In this document: positions 44,243-52,226 of the stretch, piece by piece | How positions within the stretch are numbered: the stretch's first letter is position 1 | How the letters are laid out: every line of letters begins with the position of its first letter | Source: Planctomycetota bacterium | GTDB taxonomy: Bacteria; Planctomycetota; Phycisphaerae; Sedimentisphaerales; Anaerohalosphaeraceae | Assembly: GCA_029552545.1 (NCBI GenBank) | Contig: JAKPDO010000006.1 | Span: 62,001-126,000, forward strand | Reading direction: 5' to 3' | DNA: 64,000 bases | Program-made: the position numbers and the translations under genes | Notes under the pieces: generated by a model | Seen by the model: the letters and a program-made list of their open reading frames with translations, nothing else | Databases searched by the model: none | Told to the model about the DNA's origin: nothing

Positions 44243-45445
44243 CTACTCCATCTCTTTTTTAATTTCTTTGAGCAGATTGACGGCCTCGATGGGAGTCAGG
44301 TCGTTGACATCCAGCGTCCGGAGTTTCTCGAGAGCAGGGCTGTTTTTTCCGAGAGAGGACAGGGGCTGGTCTTTTGTTTTTTTGCTGCGGGCTTTTGCCG
44401 CAGGTTTTTCGGCCGGAGCGATTTTCCGCGGAGCCGGTTCGTCCAGCGGAACTCCCGTCAGCAGCGGAGAGATTTTCGACAGGTCCATACCGAAGCGTTT
44501 CAGAATTGTAGGTGCAATATCCGCTCGGTCTCCGTCTCGATTGATGGCTGGGTCGTTGGTGCCGAGAAAGACATAGGGAGCATAGCTGTGGCTTTTTTGG
44601 CCTTCGTCAAAGCCGTGATCGACAACGACGTAAACAAGGGTCTTTTCATACAAACCCAGTTCTTTCAGTTTGGCGACAATCCTGCCGGTCCAGAGGTCAT
44701 CGTCCCGGAGTGCTTTTGTATATTCCTGTGAGTTTTCCCCGTATTGATGTCCGGCGTGATCCGGCTGAGCAAAATGAATGAACAGAAAGAAACGGCGGTC
44801 TTTTCGCTTTTCGATTTCTTCCAAAGCCCGCTCGGCCACTTTTTCGTTTTCAGACAGACCGTTCACAAACAGGTCCATTTTCCGGCTGGCCGAATACCAG
44901 GGCTCACCCGGAATAAGAGCGAATTTTTCCCCATTTTCTTCGAAAATCCTGGCAGTTCGAGCCAGGGCCGCAGCAGCCGCCGGGTTTCCTTTTTTCTTTT
45001 GCTCAAGCTGTTTTTCGAAGCGGGTGTATGGAATTTTTTTCGGAGCAGCATTTCCGACATGGTTTTTCTTGCCGATCACGGCGACTGTATCAATCTTGTC
45101 TGGGCCGAAATGACTTTCGAGACGTTCGAAAACGGAATAACCTTCCGGTATCGGCTGATAACGGGTGTTATTGTAGACCCCTGTAATGCTGCAGCTGTAG
45201 CCGGTCAAAATCTGGGTCCAGCCGGCTTTGGTATCTGTTGCTCCGTCCGTCACATCAATGTCAATGAGTCTGCCTTCTTTGCACAGGGCGATGAGACTGG
45301 GCAGTTCATTGCGGGCAATCATTTCCTTGACGTGATTTCGCTGGGCACCATCCCAGCCGATGACGATGACATTCCGGACGTCTGCGGAAAGAGAGGTACC
45401 CAACAGAGCGGCGGCAAGGATGTTCAGCAGAAAGGTTCGAAGCAT
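44243..45445 (-). CDS. Exported alkaline-phosphatase-superfamily phosphodiesterase with a MutS-like C-terminal tail
   Basis: A 400-residue protein from ATG 45445 (AGGAGA upstream). The GTG at 45472 would overlap the end of mutS. The signal peptide (MLRTFLLNILAAALLGTSLSA) leads into a type I phosphodiesterase/nucleotide pyrophosphatase fold with GWDGAQRNHV, DTKAGWTQILTG (Thr nucleophile region), DHAGHQYG and VVVDHGFDEGQKSH metal ligands. After a charged low-complexity linker the last 30 residues, ALEKLRTLDVNDLTPIEAVN and onward, copy the tail of the adjacent MutS. Substrate unknown. Confidence 0.85.
   Translation of the reverse strand: MLRTFLLNILAAALLGTSLSADVRNVIVIGWDGAQRNHVKEMIARNELPSLIALCKEGRLIDIDVTDGATDTKAGWTQILTGYSCSITGVYNNTRYQPIPEGYSVFERLESHFGPDKIDTVAVIGKKNHVGNAAPKKIPYTRFEKQLEQKKKGNPAAAAALARTARIFEENGEKFALIPGEPWYSASRKMDLFVNGLSENEKVAERALEEIEKRKDRRFFLFIHFAQPDHAGHQYGENSQEYTKALRDDDLWTGRIVAKLKELGLYEKTLVYVVVDHGFDEGQKSHSYAPYVFLGTNDPAINRDGDRADIAPTILKRFGMDLSKISPLLTGVPLDEPAPRKIAPAEKPAAKARSKKTKDQPLSSLGKNSPALEKLRTLDVNDLTPIEAVNLLKEIKKEME
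44245..44332. repeat. Direct repeat, copy 2 (mutS-derived tail in the phosphodiesterase gene)
   Basis: An 88-base segment aligns without gaps to 45471-45558, with 77 identical bases by hand count. It encodes the last 29 residues of the phosphodiesterase, including the stop. Weaker protein similarity continues about 25 residues further in. Confidence 0.9.
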
Positions 45446-45468
45446 AATGAGTTCTCCTGAAAAGAGGT

Positions 45469-48091
45469 TCACTGCATCTCCTTTTTGATTTCGTTGAGCA
45501 GATTGATGGCCTCGATAGGCGTCAGGTTGTTGACATCCAGTTCCCGGAGTTTCTCGAGCACGGATTTGTGTTTTTCGACAAACAGGAGGTCTTCATCCTG
45601 AGCGGTTTTGTGGCGGGCGAGTTTTTCGCCGGAGGCCTCTTTGGCGAAGGTGTTTTCGAGGTCTTTGAGGATTTCATCGGCGCGGCGGAGGATGGATTTG
45701 GGGATGCCCGCCAGTTTGGCTACGTGAATGCCGTAGCTTTTGTCGGTGCCGCCCGGCACGATTTTGTGCAGGAAGATGACCTGCCCTTCCCATTCCCGCA
45801 CGGCTACGTTTAGATTTTTCACATTGACCAGCAGCCGGCCCAGTTCCGTTAATTCGTGATAATGCGTGGCAAACAGGGTGCGGCATTTGATGTGGTTGGC
45901 CAAATGTTCGGTAATGGCCCAGGCCAGCGACAGCCCGTCGTAGGTGCTTGTGCCGCGTCCGACCTCATCGAGGATAACCAGCGACCGCTCCGTGGCGTTG
46001 TTCAGGATATTGGCGGTTTCGGTCATCTCCACCATAAAGGTACTCTGGCCGCGGGCCAGTTCATCCGAAGCTCCGACTCGCGTGAAGATTCGGTCCACCA
46101 GTCCGATGCGGGCCTCTTTGGCCGGAATAAAGGAGCCCGTCTGAGCCAGCAGCACCAGCAGGGCCGTCTGGCGGATGTAGGTGCTTTTGCCCGCCATATT
46201 CGGGCCGGTAATAATCGCCAAATCACCGTTTTCGGTCCCCAATTCCACATCATTGGGGACAAACTCCGAGCCCATCAGGTCAGCCAGAACCGGATGTTTC
46301 CCCTCAATGATAACCAGTTCCTTCGTATCGGTCATCTGCGGGCGGATGTAGTGATTCTGCCGGGCCAGATGGGCAAACGAGGCCAGACAGTCAACCTGTG
46401 CAACGGCGTCGGCCAGCTTCTGCAGGCGCGGGATGTACTGTGCCGTGTGCAGGCGGATTTGGTCGAAGAGCTCCTGTTCTCGTTCGAGGGCCTTCTCCGA
46501 GGCGGTCAGCACCTGCTCTTCAAATTCCTTGAGCGGCTCGGTGATGTAGCGTTCGGCATTTTTGACGGTCTGCTTGCGGATGTAGTCGGGCGGCACCTTG
46601 TCCGCCATCGAGTGGGTTACTTCGATATAGTAGCCGAAGACTTTGTTGAAACCGATTTTCAGGTTGGGGATTCCGGTTCGCTGAATTTCCTTCTGCTGAT
46701 AGTCCGCCAGGAAACTGCGTCCGTCTTTAGACAGGCAGCGGAGCCGGTCGAGCTGTTCATCAAAACCCGTGCGAATGACGCCGCCGTCGCGCAGGTGCAT
46801 CGGCGGGTCCGGTTCGACGGCCTTCTCCAGCAGGTCGGCCAGTTCGTCCATGCTGTCGCATTGTCCGGCCAGCTGATTGAGCAGGGCGGCGGAGCATCCG
46901 GACAAAAGCTCCCGCAGCGGCGGGATTTTCCGCAGGGTTCGTCCGGCGGCAACCAAATCCCGCGGCGTGGCCCGGCCTGTGCTGATGCGGGCGGCAATCC
47001 GCTCCACATCGGCGATTTCTTTTAAGAGGTCTCGGACGCGGCTGCAGACGGCCTCCTGTTCGACGAATTCTTCAATGGCATCCTGCCTTCGCCGGATTTC
47101 TTCGAGGTCGTACAGGGGCATGCACAGCATCGAACGGAGCCGCCGGCTGCCCATGCCCGTTAAGGTCCTGTCCACCGTCTGCAGAAGCGTGCCGCGTGTG
47201 CTTTCCCCGCGAATCGTCTGGACGATTTCCAGAGAACGAAGCGAAATCGGGTCAATTCTCAGGAATCGGCTGGGCTCGACCTTCTGGAGTTTGGTGATGT
47301 GGGTCAGGGCAGTCTTTTGGGTTTCTTCCAGATATTCCAAAATTGCACCGGCCGCACAGAGCGTATCATCGCCGTCCTGAATGCCGAACCCTTCGAGCGT
47401 CGAGACGCCGAAGTGCTTCAGGAGCTTCTGCCGGGCCGTGTACGGGTCAAAATACCAGCCCGGCCGCTCCGTCACGACGGCGTTTGTCATCTGGCGGATT
47501 CGGGCCGCCAGGGTCTGGGTTTCCGCGCCGAACAGGTCGCCTTTGCGTTCGGCCAGCAGGACTTCCTTCGGGTTGAGGCGGAGGATTTCATCGAGGGCCT
47601 TCTCATTCGGCACCGACTGAATGAAGAAATGCCCCGTGGACAAATCCACCCAGGACAGGGCGTCGGCGGTTCGTCCGAGGTGAATGGCACACAGAAAATT
47701 GTCTTCCCGTTCATTCAGAAGAATCTCATCCGTCAGGGTGCCGGGTGTTACAATCCGAACGACATCGCGCTTGACCAGGCCTTTGGCTTTTTTGGGGTCC
47801 TCGACCTGTTCGCAGACGGCCACTTTATAGCCGGCCTGCAGCATTTTCTTCAGGTAGCCGTCCACGGCGTGATAGGGAATGCCCGCCAGCGGAATCGGCT
47901 GGTCTCCGGCCTTGCCCCGGCTGGTGAGCACCAGCCCGAGCACGCGGGAGCAGACGGCGGCGTCTTCAAAAAACGTTTCATAAAAATCCCCCATCCGGAA
48001 AAAGAGGACGGCATCCGGATACTTTTGCTTAAAAGTAGCGAAACTGCCGCATCGCCGGCGTCAGATTGTCCTGGTTGACCGATGGCTTCAT
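45469..48091 (-). CDS. mutS: DNA mismatch repair ATPase MutS, with a single-base frameshift near the N-terminus
   Basis: A long frame from 47994 gives 841 residues: the Phe-x-Glu mismatch motif in GDFYETFF, YHAVDGYLKKML, Walker A GPNMAGKSTYIRQ, Walker B VILDEVGRGTSTYDG and the C-terminal tail. The family N-terminus is found upstream, starting at ATG 48091 (MKPSVNQDNLTPAMRQFRYF), in another frame. Four T residues (plus-strand AAAA at 48031-48034) where three are expected give TTT-TAA; removing one T restores RYFKQKYPDAVLFFRMGDF with no gap against known MutS. So it is either a real frameshift, recoding, or a sequence error. It lies 8 bases after the mnmE-like gene. Confidence 0.93.
45471..45558. 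repeat. Direct repeat, copy 1 (3' end of mutS)
   Basis: The natural 3' end of mutS, encoding VLEKLRELDVNNLTPIEAIN and the final helix. It is the probable source of the copy at 44245-44332. The two repeats lie 1226 bases apart and bracket the phosphodiesterase gene. Confidence 0.9.
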
Positions 48092-48098
48092 AGTCCTG

Positions 48099-48126
48099 AT
48101 TATACAGTCTGAGGGGCCTTGAACAA
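48099..48126 (-). promoter_or_regulatory. Promoter candidate for mutS
   Basis: Minus-strand TTGTTC (48121-48126), 16-base spacer, TATAAT (48099-48104). It overlaps the end of the mnmE-like gene and would start transcription close to ATG 48091, giving little or no leader. Confidence 0.5.
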
Positions 48127-49263
48127 CTGTTGAATGAGGGTTTTTATGCCGTCCGGGTCATCGGCGGACACAATCTTTTGCAGGAGCTGAATCTGCCAGT
48201 CCGTAAAGGCCGCCGGCCGGGTCGGGTCGAAGGTGTCAACCTGAAGAATCCGAAGAATCCGCTCGCAGAGGGTTTCCATATTTGTTCCGTGCAGGGCACT
48301 TATGGCGACGGCGTTCCGGTTATTGGGAGAGAAGATTTTGGAGAGGTCATATTTGTTTAAGACCGTCAGGGTTGGGATGAGGCCGGATGTCGGGAGCTGT
48401 CGGGTCCATAGAGGCGCTGCCGTATCCAGAACGTACAAAATCAAGTCGCAGCGGTTCAGCAGTTCTCTTGTTCTCTGCTGGGCGATTTGTTCGAGTGTGT
48501 CCGCCCGGGCCAGCTCTTCATCCAGACCGGCGGTGTCCACCCACTCGACCCAGAGCGGGCCGAGGCGGCCAAAGGCGGTTACCCTGTCGCGGGTGGTGCC
48601 CGGAATATCGGAGACAAGGGCCCGCTCCTGTCCGGCCAGTCGGTTCAGAAGGGTGCTTTTGCCGCTGTTGGGCGGGCCGGCAATCACAATGCGGACGCCC
48701 TGCAGGACTCGCCGGGCGATTCGGCTGTGCTGGAGGATGGCCTCGGCTTCAGAGTGAATCGATTGGACGTCCGGCCTCTTCATCCATCGCCGAAGCACTT
48801 CCGTCAGACCGCCCGTGATTTGATGGTGAAGACACTGAACTCCCAAAAAAGAGGCCGCCCGCAGCATTTCGAGTCGTGCTTGGGCTTCGATGAAATCGGA
48901 ACAGGCGGATTGGAATCGCCGCCGGAGCATCTGTTCAAAGCCGACGATTTGCACACCGGTGTTTTGAAGGGTTTTTACGATTTGCCGGAGAATCAGCGGG
49001 TTGCCGTGGGCGTGCAGGGCAATCCGGTTTTCCGCCTCCATTGCCGCCAGTCCCTCATCGAGCACGCGGGAATCGGCAAGAAAGCGTCCGTGGAGAATCT
49101 GCCCGACTTTCCATTCGCCATCCTGACGGAAGGGAAGGAAAATCCGCTGCGCGGCCTTCAGGGCATCCGGCCCCTCAACTTCAATGGTTCCGATGGCGGC
49201 CGTCCCCGCCCCAGTCCGAATGCAGGCCCATGTTTCACTCCGGCAAAGTTCTTTCTCGCTCAT
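48100..49263 (-). CDS. MnmE/TrmE-like GTPase, lacking the C-terminal Cys motif
   Basis: A 387-residue protein with a TrmE-like N-domain (ETWACIRTGAGTAAIGTIEV), a helical region and a full G domain: G1 GPPNSGKSTLLNRL, G2/G3 SDIPGTTRD and DTAGL, G4 NKYDL. MnmE with MnmG modifies wobble uridine of tRNA. Here the protein ends in DGIKTLIQQLFKAPQTV with no C-(I/L/V)-G-K, and it is shorter than the usual 450 residues. It could be a divergent MnmE or a repurposed GTPase. ATG 49263 is used; TTG 49299 overlaps the upstream gene. Confidence 0.78.
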   Translation of the reverse strand: MSEKELCRSETWACIRTGAGTAAIGTIEVEGPDALKAAQRIFLPFRQDGEWKVGQILHGRFLADSRVLDEGLAAMEAENRIALHAHGNPLILRQIVKTLQNTGVQIVGFEQMLRRRFQSACSDFIEAQARLEMLRAASFLGVQCLHHQITGGLTEVLRRWMKRPDVQSIHSEAEAILQHSRIARRVLQGVRIVIAGPPNSGKSTLLNRLAGQERALVSDIPGTTRDRVTAFGRLGPLWVEWVDTAGLDEELARADTLEQIAQQRTRELLNRCDLILYVLDTAAPLWTRQLPTSGLIPTLTVLNKYDLSKIFSPNNRNAVAISALHGTNMETLCERILRILQVDTFDPTRPAAFTDWQIQLLQKIVSADDPDGIKTLIQQLFKAPQTV

Positions 49264-49291
49264 CCGGGCTGAAAATCCACAAGAGAAGTTT

Positions 49292-50167
49292 TTATTCAAC
49301 GGATTTATCCGGCGGGAGATTCAGTTTTTTGTACAACTGGCGCCGGGCGGCTTTGTCTTCTTCAAGGACGGATTTGGCATAGGCCGCCACTTCGGCGGCG
49401 ATTTCCCGCGGCACGACAATGACCCCGTCTCCATCGGCGGCAATCACATCGCCCGGGCGTACCAGCACAGAACCGCAGACAATCGGGCGGTTGACCGATT
49501 CGATTTCATTCCGGCCCGGACGGATGCCCCGACCGACATTTCGGAGGTATAGGGGGATTTTTTCTGTGATAATTTCGTCGGTGTCCCGTGCGGTGTTATT
49601 GGTGACAACACCGACACAGCCGGCCGCCTTCCAGGCCATAATGTTGTTGGAGCCGATGGTGCCCACATCCGCTCCCGGCGCATCTTCAATCACCAAGACG
49701 GTGCCCGGTCGAATCAGCGGTACAAACGGTTCGCTGGAATAGTCGCTGTACCACCGGCTGACCCATTTGGTAAAGGCCTCCGTTTCCATACGAGCGGTGT
49801 GGGGCCGATTGGTGGGAACGTAGCGGGCGGTTACAGCGATTCCGACAATTCGATGGCTGTAGCTGACCGTGTCTTTCCAGAGCGGGTGAATCTCCGGGTC
49901 CATCAGACCGATATTTTTCAGCCCCGCTTTATCCATCCCGTCGCAAATGTCTGCCACGCGCAGCCCTTCGAAAAGTTTCAGAACAGCGGCATCTTCTTCG
50001 GCGGTGTAGACCTTTGTCGGGATAAAATTTTTTCCGGCTCGCAGTTCGTCCGGTTGTTTCGGCTCCTGTTCCTGCGATGCGAATGTTTGGGAAAAGAGCA
50101 GGAGTGCAGTCGGTAGAAGAACGGCTGTCAGAAAGAGACCCCGGGGTCGAACGGAAGAGGGCTTCAT
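49292..50167 (-). CDS. RraA-family protein with signal peptide (HMG/CHA aldolase-like)
   Basis: A 291-residue protein from ATG 50167 (GGAAGG upstream), with a clear signal peptide (LFLTAVLLPTALLLFSQTFA). The RraA/4-hydroxy-4-methyl-2-oxoglutarate aldolase fold is seen in LRVADICDGMDKAG, GSNNIMAWKAAGCVGVVTNNTARDTDEI (with the R-D substrate/metal pair) and VRPGDVIAADGDGVIVVP. RraA homologues are normally cytoplasmic, so export is odd. Substrate unknown. It lies between coaX and the mnmE-like gene on the same strand. Confidence 0.82.
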   Translation of the reverse strand: MKPSSVRPRGLFLTAVLLPTALLLFSQTFASQEQEPKQPDELRAGKNFIPTKVYTAEEDAAVLKLFEGLRVADICDGMDKAGLKNIGLMDPEIHPLWKDTVSYSHRIVGIAVTARYVPTNRPHTARMETEAFTKWVSRWYSDYSSEPFVPLIRPGTVLVIEDAPGADVGTIGSNNIMAWKAAGCVGVVTNNTARDTDEIITEKIPLYLRNVGRGIRPGRNEIESVNRPIVCGSVLVRPGDVIAADGDGVIVVPREIAAEVAAYAKSVLEEDKAARRQLYKKLNLPPDKSVE

Positions 50168-50196
50168 ACACACCTTCCTTTCTGAAAAAAGGGAAC

Positions 50197-51051
50197 TCAG
50201 TTTTTCTTGGGTTTTTTTTTCTCCCATTTGGGGTTGTCTTCGCGGTCGAGCTGTTCGATTTCTGCCTTTTCGTACAGGTATTTTTTGTAGGCGATGATAA
50301 TGCCCCGCACGGTCAGGTCGGGCACATAGGAATCGACGAATTCACAGTCATCCCGAATCAGGGCGGCCCCGCCGCCGGTCAGAATGACCTGCGGCCAGCG
50401 TCCCAGCTGCTCGGCGAATTTTCGGCAGACGGTCTCCAGCAGTCCCAGGGCCGAATAATAAAGGCCGGAGCGAATGGCCTCGACGGTGTTGGCTCCGTTG
50501 GGGCTGATGGGTTTGGCCATCGTGATGCGGGGCAGTTTGGCGGTGTTTTCCTGCAGGGCCTTGGCGGCCATTTCGAAACCCGGGCTGATGGTGCCGCCGA
50601 CAAAAACGCCGCTTTCATCCACCAAATCGATGGTTACGGCGGTGCCGAAATCCGCCACGACAACCGCATCTTCCACCACGGCAAAGGCGGCTGCGGCGGC
50701 AATCAGCCGGTCGGTCCCGACTTCCAGCGGGTTGTCCACACTGGTTTCGATGGGCAAAGGAATATCCCGGCCGACCAGCAGCACCTTTTCGTTTAACTCT
50801 TCCCGAACCAGTTTCTCCAGCAAATCGGTCCAGACCGGCTTGACCGAGCTGGCCACCAGCACTCCGTCGCGAATCGGTTCGGCGGCGGCTTTCGAAAGCG
50901 GAATACGCTCCCAGGCCTCCCGGAGCGTCTGCCGGAGGGTGTTTTCGAGGGCCGGGTCGCCGGGGATGGACCGCAGCCATTTTTCTTCATCATCACAGTA
51001 GAGAGCCACTTTGACTCGGCTGTTGCCGATGTCAATCGCGATCAGATTCAT
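50197..51051 (-). CDS. coaX: Type III pantothenate kinase
   Basis: A 284-residue enzyme for the first step of CoA synthesis. MNLIAIDIGNSRVKVAL, GTDRLIAAAAAF and VVADFGTAVTIDLV are diagnostic of the ASKHA-fold CoaX family, with GGTISPGF. The C-terminus is extended with lysines (KWEKKKPKKN). The start overlaps obgE by 20 bases, implying coupling. Confidence 0.95.
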   Translation of the reverse strand: MNLIAIDIGNSRVKVALYCDDEEKWLRSIPGDPALENTLRQTLREAWERIPLSKAAAEPIRDGVLVASSVKPVWTDLLEKLVREELNEKVLLVGRDIPLPIETSVDNPLEVGTDRLIAAAAAFAVVEDAVVVADFGTAVTIDLVDESGVFVGGTISPGFEMAAKALQENTAKLPRITMAKPISPNGANTVEAIRSGLYYSALGLLETVCRKFAEQLGRWPQVILTGGGAALIRDDCEFVDSYVPDLTVRGIIIAYKKYLYEKAEIEQLDREDNPKWEKKKPKKN

Positions 51052-52048
51052 AAGGTTTTCCTTTTCCCAGACTCCAGAGCGTTTCTTTCAGTTCGGCAAT
51101 TCCCTGTCCGGTGGCGGCGGAAATCGCCAGAATCGGTTTTCCGTTCGGCAGACGCTCTTTGTATTGTTGGACAAGCGTGCCGTCGGGGTCCAAATCGATT
51201 TTGTTCAGGACGATCACTTCCGGCTTTTCGAGCAGCTGGCGGCTGTACAATTCCAGTTCATTGCGAATGGTGTGGTAATTGACGACCGGGTCGGAGCGGT
51301 CCGCCGGCAAAATGTCCAGCAGGTGAACGAGGATTCGCGTGCGTTCAATATGCCGCAGAAAATCGTATCCCAGTCCGGCTCCCTTATGAGCCCCTTCAAT
51401 CAGCCCGGGGATATCGGCCATTACAAAGCGGCGAAAATCCGACAACTCGACAATCCCCAACACGGGCGAGAGAGTTGTGAACGGATAATCCGCGATTTTG
51501 GGTCGGGCCTTCGAGCAGCGGGAGATGAGGGTGCTCTTGCCGGCATTGGGCATTCCGACCAGTCCCACATCGGCAATCAGTTTCAGCTCCAGCCGGAGTT
51601 TGCGCATCTGGCCGGGTTTGCCTTTTTGGGCGAATCGCGGCACCTGCCGAACCGGCGTGGCAAAGGCCTTGTTGCCTTTGCCGCCGCGCCCGCCGCGGGC
51701 GATACAGACCTGCATTCCCTCGCGGTCCAAATCGGCCAGCAGGATGTTCAGGTCTTCATCATAGACCAGCGTTCCCGGCGGCACGGGGATAATCAGGTCT
51801 TCGCCGTCGGCCCCGTGTTTGTTTTTTCCTTCGCCGGGCTTGCCGTTCTGGGCTTCCCAGAGAGCACGTCCGGAAAAATCCAGCAGGGTGTCGATCGAGG
51901 GGTCCACGCGAAAGTACACATTGCCTCCGCGTCCCCCGTCGCCGCCGTCCGGGCCGCCCTTGGGGATAAATTTTTCCCGCCGAAAACTGACGCATCCGTG
52001 CCCGCCGTCTCCGGCTTTGACAATAATCTTTGCCTGATCAATAAACAT
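51032..52048 (-). CDS. obgE: Obg/CgtA family GTPase
   Basis: A 338-residue ribosome-assembly GTPase. The glycine-rich Obg domain (about 1-158; GDGGHGCVSFRREKFIPKGG) is followed by the G domain: GMPNAGKSTLISRCS, FTTLSPVLG, DIPGLIEGAHKGAGLG and NKIDL. No C-terminal OCT domain is present, as in many bacteria. It leads the obgE-coaX transcript. Confidence 0.95.
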   Translation of the reverse strand: MFIDQAKIIVKAGDGGHGCVSFRREKFIPKGGPDGGDGGRGGNVYFRVDPSIDTLLDFSGRALWEAQNGKPGEGKNKHGADGEDLIIPVPPGTLVYDEDLNILLADLDREGMQVCIARGGRGGKGNKAFATPVRQVPRFAQKGKPGQMRKLRLELKLIADVGLVGMPNAGKSTLISRCSKARPKIADYPFTTLSPVLGIVELSDFRRFVMADIPGLIEGAHKGAGLGYDFLRHIERTRILVHLLDILPADRSDPVVNYHTIRNELELYSRQLLEKPEVIVLNKIDLDPDGTLVQQYKERLPNGKPILAISAATGQGIAELKETLWSLGKGKPYESDRD

Positions 52049-52080
52049 AAGTGTTTTATCCGGATTTTCCCAAAAAGCCG

Positions 52081-52108
52081 ATTATACCATCTTTTTCTAA
52101 TTTCACAA
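52081..52108 (-). promoter_or_regulatory. Promoter of obgE
   Basis: Minus-strand TTGTGA (52103-52108), 16-base spacer, TATAAT (52081-52086), about 33 bases upstream of the obgE ATG. Confidence 0.65.
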
Positions 52109-52155
52109 TCTCTCTTGCGGCGGCTTCAGAAAGCCCAACGGGGTTGAAAATGCCG

Positions 52156-52183
52156 TTGAAAAGATTTCTTAATGAAGTAAGAT
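52156..52183 (+). promoter_or_regulatory. Promoter of the mechanosensitive channel gene
   Basis: TTGAAA (52156-52161), 16-base spacer, TAAGAT (52178-52183), with the ATG 44 bases downstream and AAGGGA before it. Confidence 0.55.
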
Positions 52184-52226
52184 ACGCGAAAATCGTAATT
52201 TAAGGTCGTTTTAAGGGATATTAGCT

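Noticed and set aside
44245-45558. Transposon or insertion sequence bracketed by the 88-bp repeats
   Set aside because: The repeats are coding, at different spots in two proteins, with no transposase or terminal inverted repeats.
47994-47994. ATG at 47994 as the real mutS start
   Set aside because: It would delete a conserved N-terminal stretch that is present upstream in another frame, and no ribosome-binding site precedes it.
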